Below are positions 1-5,146 of a DNA stretch of 7,099 bases, in pieces. The DNA is taken from the NCBI GenBank assembly GCA_964650975.1, contig CAZYWA010000427.1, positions 1 through 7,099 of the forward strand, in the 5' to 3' direction. The notes beneath the pieces were generated by a model. It made no database searches, was not told where the DNA came from, and saw only the letters and a program-made list of their open reading frames with translations. A program made the translations under genes and the position numbers. Source of the stretch: CAZYWA01 sp964650975 [NCBI: uncultured bacterium]. GTDB taxonomy: Bacteria; JADJOY01. Numbering within the stretch: the stretch's first letter is position 1; each line of letters starts with the position of its first letter.

Positions 1-408
1 CGAACCACCCTCGGGCTGCGTCTGCATCACGGCGTTGGCTCGCTGCGCCACCACGAACGGCGCCGTGAGATTGAGCTCGATGATCTTGGCCAGAAAGCGC
101 GGCGACGCGGTCGCGGCGTCGGCGTAAGGCGAGCCGCCGGCGTTGTTGACCAGCACGTCGAGGCGGCCGAAGCGCTCCACGGTGGTCTTCACCAGCCGCT
201 CCACCTGCTCGGCGTCGCGCACGTCGGCGGCGACGAACACCGCCGCGCGCCCGGCTTGCGTCACGACGTCCGACGGTGCGTTTCTCCCGCACACCACGAC
301 GTTCGCACCGGCGTCGAGAAAGCGCGCGGCGATCCCTCGCCCCACGCCCTTTCCTCCCCCGGTGACGAGGACCACCTTGCCGGTGAAGTCGAGCGGATCG
401 GCGGTCAC
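1..408 (-). CDS. SDR family oxidoreductase, partial (C-terminal part beyond the window edge)
   Basis: NAD(P)-dependent short-chain dehydrogenase/reductase, cytosolic; 136 residues are visible. The Rossmann glycine motif TGGGKGVG lies at residues 16-23, the NNAG motif at 88-91, and an Asn (N113, in ELNLT) sits where the SDR catalytic tetrad has one. The Ser/Tyr/Lys residues lie beyond base 1. The N-terminus MTADPLDFTGK followed by beta-strand VVLVTGG is typical of SDRs found beside the Rv3548c-type enzyme in actinobacterial steroid clusters (recollection, not a search). The GTG start at 408 is chosen because the family begins about there. It lies 14 nt after the upstream stop and has no clear ribosome binding site. 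An in-frame CTG at 426 would overlap that stop as CTGA and has AGAAGG about 10 nt upstream, so it cannot be excluded. It is the last visible gene of the thiolase-SDR-SDR operon. The substrate is not determinable; a hydroxyacyl-CoA or steroid alcohol is a guess. Confidence 0.88.
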   Translation of the reverse strand, partial: MTADPLDFTGKVVLVTGGGKGVGRGIAARFLDAGANVVVCGRNAPSDVVTQAGRAAVFVAADVRDAEQVERLVKTTVERFGRLDVLVNNAGGSPYADAATASPRFLAKIIELNLTAPFVVAQRANAVMQTQPEGGS

Positions 409-422
409 GATCTTGCTGGCAC

Positions 423-1328
423 TCAGGTGCCGTAGACCTTCTGCGGAGGGACGGCGCGCCCGATCAGCTCGTTCACCACCGCGCCCAGCTCGGCCGGCTT
501 CCACTGGGCACCTTTGTCCACCTCGGGCCCGGTCCGCCAGCCATCCGCCACCGAAAGCTTGCCGCCCGCGATCTCGAACATCCGCCCGGTGACGCCCTTC
601 GACTCGGCGCTGCCGAGCCACACCACGAGCGGCGAGATGTTGGCCGGGTCCATGGCGTCGAAGCCGCTCTCGGGCTTCTTCATCATGTCCTTGAACACGT
701 CCTCGGTCATGCGGGTGCGCGCGGCGGGAGCGATCGCGTTCGCGGTGACGCCGTAGCGGCCGAGCTCCGCCGCCTGCACCAGTGTCAGCGCCGCGATCCC
801 GGCTTTCGCCGCCGCGTACGTTCCCTGCGCGACGCTGCCCTGCAGACCGGCGCCGGAGCTGGTGTTGACGATGCGCGCGTCGACCGCGTTCTTGGCCTTC
901 ACCTGATCGCGCCAGTGGGCCGCCGCGTGGCGCGACACGCAGAAGTGGCCCTTCAGGTGGACGCGAATCACCGCGTCCCACTCCTCTTCCGAGGTGCTCA
1001 CGAACATCCGGTCGCGGAGGAATCCGGCGTTGTTCACGACCACGTCGAGACGGCCGAACGTATCGAGCGCGGTCTTCACCAGCCGTGCGCCGCCCTCGAA
1101 GGTCGCGATGTCGTCGCCGTTCGCGACGGCCTCGCCGCCGGCGCCTTGGATTTCCTCGACCACCTCGTGCGCCGGTCCGGCCGAGCCGCCCGAGCCGTCG
1201 AGCGCCGCACCCAGGTCGTTGACCACCACCCGCGCGCCCTCGCGCGCGAAGGCCAGCGCGTGCGCCCGGCCGATGCCACGGCCCGCGCCCGTGATGACGA
1301 CGACTCGCCCTTCGCAGATCCCCGCCAT
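423..1328 (-). CDS. SDR family oxidoreductase, 3-hydroxyacyl-CoA dehydrogenase (MFE-2 / Rv3548c) type
   Basis: Complete SDR of 301 residues, longer than the usual 250, probably an NAD-dependent dehydrogenase of 3-hydroxyacyl-CoA or a related steroid intermediate. Visible motifs: TGAGRGIG at 13-20; VVND with Asp38 after the second strand, which usually favours NAD over NADP; NNAG at 99-102; VHLKG at 123-127 with His where many SDRs have Asn, as in the dehydrogenase part of peroxisomal MFE-2; catalytic Ser158, Tyr171 and Lys175 (YAAAK). The extra C-terminal tail (about 255-301, WRTGPEVDKGAQW) also fits the MFE-2-like subgroup and, from memory, mycobacterial Rv3548c, a KstR-controlled gene. The ATG start lies 12 nt after the thiolase stop and the stop lies 14 nt before the next SDR, so the three are almost certainly cotranscribed. 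The ribosome binding site is weak (GAGCGAG). SDR assignment is firm; the substrate is inferred. Confidence 0.93.
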   Translation of the reverse strand: MAGICEGRVVVITGAGRGIGRAHALAFAREGARVVVNDLGAALDGSGGSAGPAHEVVEEIQGAGGEAVANGDDIATFEGGARLVKTALDTFGRLDVVVNNAGFLRDRMFVSTSEEEWDAVIRVHLKGHFCVSRHAAAHWRDQVKAKNAVDARIVNTSSGAGLQGSVAQGTYAAAKAGIAALTLVQAAELGRYGVTANAIAPAARTRMTEDVFKDMMKKPESGFDAMDPANISPLVVWLGSAESKGVTGRMFEIAGGKLSVADGWRTGPEVDKGAQWKPAELGAVVNELIGRAVPPQKVYGT

Positions 1329-1340
1329 GTGCGCGCTCGC

Positions 1341-2495
1341 TCAGCCGAGACGTTCGAGGATCGTCACGTTCGCCTGCCCACCACCCTCGCACATCGTCTG
1401 GAGGCCGTAGCGGCCGCCGCTGCGCTCGAGCTCGTGAAGCAGCGTGGTCATGAGCCGGGCACCGGTGGCGCCCAGCGGATGACCGAGCGCGATGGCACCG
1501 CCGTTCACGTTCACCTTCGCCGGATCGGCGCCGGTCTCCTTGAGCCACGCGAGCACCACCGACGCGAACGCCTCGTTGATCTCGACCCGGTCGATGTCGC
1601 CGATCTTCATGCCGGCCTTCTTCAATGCATACGCGGTGGCCGGCATCGGCGCCGTCAGCATCCACACCGGATCGGCGCCGCGGACACTGATGTGATGAAC
1701 CCGCGCGCGCGGCTTGAGACCATGCTCCTTCACCGCGCGCTCCGACGCCACCAGGATCGCCGCCGCGCCATCCGAGATCTGACTCGACACAGCCGCGGTG
1801 AGCCGGCCGCCCTCGGCGAGCGTCTTGAGCTGCGCCATCTGCTCGAGTGTCGTCTCGCGCCGCGGACCCTCGTCGCGAGCGACGCCCTCGAGCGGTGCGA
1901 TCTCGCGCTCGAAGCGGCCCTCGTCCTGGGCGCGGATCGCCCGCTGATGGCTCTCGAACGCGAACCGCTCCATGTCCTCGCGCGAGCAATCCCACTTGGC
2001 CGCGATCATCTCCGCCGCGCGGAACTGGGACACCTCTTGCCCACCGTAGCGCGCCTGCCAGCCCGCCGAGCCCGAGAACGGATCGGTGAAGCCGAGCTGC
2101 GCCGCGCACGTCATCGCAGACGCGATCGGGATCTGGCTCATGTTCTGGACGCCGCCCGCCACCACCAGATCGGACGTGCCGCTCATGACCGCCTGCGCCG
2201 CGAAATGCACCGCCTGCTGCGACGAGCCGCATTGCCGGTCGATCGTGGTCCCCGGCACTTCCTCGGGCAGGCCCGCCGCGAGCCAGCAGGTGCGCGCGAT
2301 GTCGCCCGCCTGCGGCCCGATGGTGTCGACGCAGCCGAACACCACGTCCTCGACCGCCGCGGGATCGATCTGGGTGCGCGCCACCAGCTCGCGCAGCACG
2401 TGGGCACCCAGGTCCGCGGGGTGAACCTTGCTCAGCCCGCCGCGCCGCTTCCCAACCGGCGAGCGAACCGCGTCGATGATGTAGGCCTCGGCCAT
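1341..2495 (-). CDS. Thiolase family protein, acetyl-CoA acyltransferase (FadA6-like)
   Basis: Degradative-type thiolase of 384 residues, the usual family length. It cleaves a 3-ketoacyl-CoA with CoA to give acetyl-CoA and a shortened acyl-CoA. All catalytic parts are present: nucleophile Cys89 in DRQCGSS, NEAF at 307-310, His339 in NGGAIALGHP, and the acid/base Cys369 in TMCEGGG. The blocks GCVDTIGPQ (55-62), RQCGSSQQAVHF and GGVQNMSQIPI resemble mycobacterial FadA6, which acts in steroid C/D-ring breakdown, more than FadA5 (recollection, not a search). The ATG at 2495 is chosen over upstream in-frame starts because GAGGAG lies 8 nt before it, MAEAYIIDAVRSPVGK is the canonical thiolase N-terminus, and the longer reading adds an Arg-rich stretch with no homology. 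First gene of the leftward operon; a KstR-type palindrome overlaps its likely promoter. Thiolase: very sure. Steroid substrate: inference. Confidence 0.95.
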   Translation of the reverse strand: MAEAYIIDAVRSPVGKRRGGLSKVHPADLGAHVLRELVARTQIDPAAVEDVVFGCVDTIGPQAGDIARTCWLAAGLPEEVPGTTIDRQCGSSQQAVHFAAQAVMSGTSDLVVAGGVQNMSQIPIASAMTCAAQLGFTDPFSGSAGWQARYGGQEVSQFRAAEMIAAKWDCSREDMERFAFESHQRAIRAQDEGRFEREIAPLEGVARDEGPRRETTLEQMAQLKTLAEGGRLTAAVSSQISDGAAAILVASERAVKEHGLKPRARVHHISVRGADPVWMLTAPMPATAYALKKAGMKIGDIDRVEINEAFASVVLAWLKETGADPAKVNVNGGAIALGHPLGATGARLMTTLLHELERSGGRYGLQTMCEGGGQANVTILERLG

Positions 2496-2503
2496 CGGTA
2501 GCG

Positions 2504-2509
2504 CTCCTC
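2504..2509 (-). promoter_or_regulatory. Ribosome binding site of the thiolase gene
   Basis: Read on the minus strand this is GAGGAG, 8 nt before the ATG at 2495. It is the strongest Shine-Dalgarno match in the left operon and fixes the thiolase start against longer in-frame alternatives that extend to 2786. Confidence 0.75.
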
Positions 2510-2515
2510 GAACCA

Positions 2516-2537
2516 CAAGTAGAACACGTTCTATTTG
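2516..2537. promoter_or_regulatory. KstR-type palindromic operator
   Basis: The core at 2520-2533 is a perfect inverted repeat, TAGAAC and GTTCTA around an AC spacer. Extending outward gives arms of 10 nt with a single mismatch (CAAG against CAAA on the flank). The core fits TnnAACnnGTTnnA, the operator consensus published for the TetR-family cholesterol-catabolism repressor KstR of mycobacteria. It lies about 20 nt upstream of the thiolase start and over the likely -10 and spacer, the place expected for a repressor. The inverted repeat and the consensus match are seen directly. Binding by a KstR-like protein is inferred; no regulator gene is in the window, and other TetR-family acyl-CoA regulators could use a similar site. 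Confidence 0.72.
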
Positions 2538-2546
2538 GAGCGCCAA
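2518..2546 (-). promoter_or_regulatory. Candidate sigma70-type promoter of the thiolase-SDR operon
   Basis: On the minus strand TTGGCG (2546-2541, four of six to the -35 consensus) is followed after 17 nt by TCTACT (2523-2518, four of six to the -10 consensus). This would start transcription near 2511 and leave a very short leader carrying the GAGGAG site. The palindromic operator covers the spacer and -10, which fits repression by steric block. The individual hexamers are mediocre, so support comes mainly from spacing and position. Confidence 0.4.
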
Positions 2547-2560
2547 CCGGCGCGGTGGAG

Positions 2561-2580
2561 GGCTGCGGTCCCTCGCAGCC
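2561..2580. repeat. Perfect GC-rich inverted repeat in the divergent intergenic region
   Basis: GGCTGCG and CGCAGCC are exact reverse complements around a 6-nt loop (GTCCCT). A competing pairing, GCTGCGG with CCGCAGC at 2562-2585, overlaps it. It lies upstream of the probable thiolase promoter and 118 nt before the plus-strand gene at 2699. It could be an operator or leader structure for that gene, or chance in GC-rich DNA. No T-tract follows, so it does not look like an intrinsic terminator. Confidence 0.3.
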
Positions 2581-2698
2581 GCAGCGCACCATCTCGATCG
2601 AGCGCCGCGGACACGAGGGTCCGCGTCCCTCCAACTGGGGTGACCGGCGCTCTCGCGTCGGCGGTTAACCTCCATGGGGCCGCGCACCCGAGCCCCTC

Positions 2699-3211
2699 GT
2701 GATGACCTACGACGTAGTCTTCGACGCCGCTCAGACTGGGTACCGTTACTGGTCGTTCTCCGGGAACGGGCTCGAGTTCGCCGCAATCGGGTGCGGCCTC
2801 CTGGTGGCGCAGCTCGAGCTTCCGGGCCTCTACGAGCGGCTTCCGCTGAGGCCCAACAACGCGACCTTCAAACGGTTGTTCCCTTGCCTGTGCACCGCCA
2901 TCGGTCTGCTCTTCTTCGGCAGCACCTTCCGTGGAACGTATGGGGACTACCGTCGCCTGGCCACGGCGCTTCACAACGGCGACTACCAGGTCATCGAAGG
3001 CGTCGCCACCGGCTTCGTGCCGATGCCCCCCGATGGCCACGGAATGGAGAGCTTCGAGGTGGGCGGGCACCGCTACGAGTATTCCGACTACGTGGTGGCG
3101 GCCGGCTTCAACCAGACCCGTTCTCACGGCGGGCCGATGCGAAACGGTATCCGCGTGCGCATCGCCGACGTCGGCGGCGCCATCGCGCGCCTCGAGATCG
3201 CGAGGGACTGA
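2699..3211 (+). CDS. Conserved-looking hypothetical protein with a membrane segment and soluble C-terminal domain
   Basis: A 170-residue protein that I cannot assign to a named family. The N-terminal half has a weakly hydrophobic stretch at about 25-41 and a convincing membrane segment at about 60-77 (LFPCLCTAIGLLFFGSTF). From about 84 follows a compact domain with DYQVIEG (95-101), FVPMPPDGHGMESF (106-119), EYSDYVV (127-133) and GFNQTRSHGGP (136-146); this pattern is familiar from uncharacterised proteobacterial proteins. The composition is protein-like and unlike the Arg-rich overlapping frames. A stop in frame at 2666 leaves only GTG 2699 or the adjacent ATG 2702 as starts; no good ribosome binding site precedes them. 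It is transcribed away from the thiolase and converges on the propeller operon. Function unknown; the topology suggests a membrane-anchored protein whose C-terminal domain faces one side. Confidence 0.78.
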   Translation: MMTYDVVFDAAQTGYRYWSFSGNGLEFAAIGCGLLVAQLELPGLYERLPLRPNNATFKRLFPCLCTAIGLLFFGSTFRGTYGDYRRLATALHNGDYQVIEGVATGFVPMPPDGHGMESFEVGGHRYEYSDYVVAAGFNQTRSHGGPMRNGIRVRIADVGGAIARLEIARD

Positions 3212-3217
3212 GGTCGG

Positions 3218-3233
3218 CGGCGCGGACGCGCCG
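3218..3233. terminator. Short hairpin between convergent genes, possible bidirectional terminator
   Basis: CGGCGCGGACGCGCCG can pair as a 6-bp GC stem with a 4-nt loop. It fills most of the 25-bp gap between the stop of the plus-strand gene (3211) and the stop of the minus-strand propeller gene (3237). The location suits a shared terminator, but there is no T-tract on either side. Confidence 0.35.
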
Positions 3234-3236
3234 GGA

Positions 3237-4700
3237 TCAGTGACTCTCGGTGGAAGCCGCGGACGACGAGAGACAATAGAACCTGTCGTTCGCGCGCACG
3301 TAGATCCGGTCGCCGGCGAAGACCGGGTTGGAGCGGAAAGGCGCCAGGTGATTGAAGGCCACTTGCTCGAGTTGGCGGCCGGGCTTGAGCACCGCGGTGG
3401 TGCCCTCGAAGCCGCTGACGAAAACGTAGCGGCCGGCCTGGGCGATGCTGGAATAAACGTTGTCGGCGCCTCCCGCCTCTCCCAGGTGCAAGCGCTCGGT
3501 GTAGACGATGTCGCCGGTCTTCGCGTCCACGACGTTGAAGATCTGCGTCCTCGTGATGGCGTAGATCAAGCCATCGAGGAGCAAGGGCGAGCTGTAGTAG
3601 CGCTCACCCTTGAGCTTGGCGGTCCAGAGCGGCTTGAAGTCGAGCGAATCGCTCATCTTCTCGGGAATGCGAAACGCCTGCGCGGTTCCCTGGATCATGT
3701 AGATCACGCCGTCGCGGACCAGCGGCGAATTGAACTCGAGATCGCCGACGTCGCTGGCGAGGATGGCGCCGTCGGCGACGCGCACGCACCGGCCGCTGGG
3801 CAGGATCACCACGTCTTGACCTTCGATCTGGAAGGCGATGGGCGTGCCGTTTCGCGGCGGGACGTTCACGCGCCACGCGACCTCGCCGGTCGCGGCGTCG
3901 AGGGCCACGAGATCCTCGAGCTGGATCAAGAGCTTGCCGCCCACCAGCACCGGCGACGCCGAAGGTCCGTTACCGACCTGCGCCAGGTCCACGAACTTGA
4001 TCCAGCGGCGGTGGCCTTCCAGATCGTACGAGGCGACGACGCCGGTGCCGTAGAGCGCGTAGACCGAAACTCCGTCGCTGGTGGGCGTGGGCGTGCTGTA
4101 ACCGTTCGAGTCGTGGACGCTCGGTGGGTTCGACGCGGCCGCCAGGGAGGCGAGGTCGCTTCTGAGCCCAGTGATTTGCTTCGCGAGGCTCTGGACTTTC
4201 TCGTTCAGCCCCTTGTCCCCGGGCGCTTTCCGCAGCCGCTGGCGGATTCCGGTCAGCTCGTATTCCTTTTCCGACAGCGCTACCCGCGCCTGCCGAATCC
4301 GCGACTCCTGCTCGGGCACGGGATGGTAGAGGATGGTCGCGGCGACCGTGTCGCGGACCGGGTTGCTCCGCCGCCACAGCAACTGCCCGTCGGTGGCGCC
4401 GAGACAGATCAGCGTGTCGCGCTCGGACGACACGAAGAGCCGGTCACCCACCAGGATGGGCGAGGAATTGCTCCACTTCGGCATCGGCGTCGACCACAGC
4501 ACGTGGCTGGTGGGCGACCATTCGGTGGGCGGCTCGGCCCGTGGATAGTTGCCGGTTCCGTCCATGCGCCAGCCCACCGGCGGCTGCGCCGACGCGACGT
4601 CCACCCGCGAGAGAGCGAAGACCAGGGCGGCGGACCAAACCGCTGCGGCGCGGCGCGAGGAACGCCTCGGCCGATCGTGGACCGTCCGCGGCTCAGCCAA
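3237..4700 (-). CDS. Secreted PQQ-like (BamB-type) beta-propeller protein with coiled-coil insertion, paralogue B
   Basis: A 487-residue exported protein. An Arg-rich n-region (residues 10-17), a hydrophobic core (19-30) and VASA before QPP (likely cleavage 38/39) make a Sec-type signal peptide. The mature part opens with GWRMDGTGNYP and PPTEWSPTSHVLW, then propeller-like repeats such as SNSSPILVGDRLFV, LVALDAATGEVAWRVN and VVDAKTGDIVY. Residues 115-190 interrupt the propeller with a charged helical segment, probably coiled coil (heptad-like LxxKxxxLxxRLRK, then LAKQITGLRSDLASL). The start is TTG at 4700, overlapping the membrane gene by 8 nt; GGGGA lies only 3 nt upstream, so the start is less sure and translational coupling is likely. 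The family forms WD-like propellers that usually act as binding scaffolds. It is too short for a PQQ dehydrogenase and has no vicinal Cys pair, so an enzymatic quinoprotein role is not supported. Function unknown. Confidence 0.9.
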   Translation of the reverse strand: MAEPRTVHDRPRRSSRRAAAVWSAALVFALSRVDVASAQPPVGWRMDGTGNYPRAEPPTEWSPTSHVLWSTPMPKWSNSSPILVGDRLFVSSERDTLICLGATDGQLLWRRSNPVRDTVAATILYHPVPEQESRIRQARVALSEKEYELTGIRQRLRKAPGDKGLNEKVQSLAKQITGLRSDLASLAAASNPPSVHDSNGYSTPTPTSDGVSVYALYGTGVVASYDLEGHRRWIKFVDLAQVGNGPSASPVLVGGKLLIQLEDLVALDAATGEVAWRVNVPPRNGTPIAFQIEGQDVVILPSGRCVRVADGAILASDVGDLEFNSPLVRDGVIYMIQGTAQAFRIPEKMSDSLDFKPLWTAKLKGERYYSSPLLLDGLIYAITRTQIFNVVDAKTGDIVYTERLHLGEAGGADNVYSSIAQAGRYVFVSGFEGTTAVLKPGRQLEQVAFNHLAPFRSNPVFAGDRIYVRANDRFYCLSSSAASTESH

Positions 4701-5109
4701 AAATCCCCAACGCCTGCGCGCGGACCATCAGCATCGCCAGGCCCGTGAGGATGGCCAGGAGGCCGAGTGGGAGCTCCACCCAGAGGAGCTTCTTACGGAT
4801 GGCGGCCTTCCACTCGGCCGTGATCGGCAACGGCTTGCCGAAGACGCCGAAGCCGAGCACCAGGCCACCACCCAGCTGCGAGAGCAGGATCGAGATGAAG
4901 ACCACCCCGCCGGTCCCGTTGAGCTCGCCCAGCATGCGCATGAATTCGATCCAGTTGAGCACGCCGCAAACGAGCAGCGCAATCCCGATCGGGTTCTTCG
5001 AGCGCGTGAGCTTGCTGGTCGCGGCGCCTGGCCGGCGCCCGAGGATCGAGTCCGCGACACCCACGATCCCGGCCACGAACGGCACCACGATGTACGTGAT
5101 CCAGTACAT
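4693..5109 (-). CDS. Small four-helix integral membrane protein of unknown function
   Basis: A 138-residue protein not recognised as a named family. Hydrophobic segments at about 3-22, 40-57, 69-90 and 108-129 predict four transmembrane helices. Short charged linkers lie between them: GRRPGAATSKLTRSKN (24-39) and the 98-108 stretch with AEWKAAIRKK. By the positive-inside rule both linkers would be cytoplasmic and both termini periplasmic; this is inference. The ATG start at 5109 follows the stop of propeller A by 37 nt, with a weak GGGA element, and its last 8 nt overlap the start of propeller B. Lying inside a propeller-membrane-propeller operon, it is a natural candidate for the membrane partner of the two secreted propellers. 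It overlaps a long Arg-rich frame (4728-5687) that is a shadow. Confidence 0.8.
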   Translation of the reverse strand: MYWITYIVVPFVAGIVGVADSILGRRPGAATSKLTRSKNPIGIALLVCGVLNWIEFMRMLGELNGTGGVVFISILLSQLGGGLVLGFGVFGKPLPITAEWKAAIRKKLLWVELPLGLLAILTGLAMLMVRAQALGIFG

Positions 5110-5146
5110 GTCGATTCCCGCGCCGAGACCGCTGACCCGGCGGTGC

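Noticed and set aside
915-2501. 528-residue plus-strand open frame opposite the SDR and thiolase
   Set aside because: Arg/His/Ala-rich sequence with no motifs, antisense to two well-supported genes. It is the usual mirror of high-GC coding DNA.
2496-2786. N-terminal extension of the thiolase
   Set aside because: The added residues are Arg-rich and non-homologous, would run through the operator, and bypass the good GAGGAG site at 2504-2509.
2531-3127. 198-residue minus-strand frame opposite the 170-residue protein
   Set aside because: The plus-strand frame has a membrane segment and patterned motifs, while this one has a Glu/Arg/Val mirror composition and no start signal.
2931-4748. 605-residue plus-strand open frame opposite propeller B
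   Set aside because: Low-complexity Arg/Gly/Val composition, and it overlaps two better-supported genes. It is a shadow frame.
5123-5144. ACCGC / GCGGT inverted repeat between propeller A and the membrane gene as a terminator
   Set aside because: Only a 5-bp stem with a 7-nt loop and no T-tract, inside a tight operon; likely chance.
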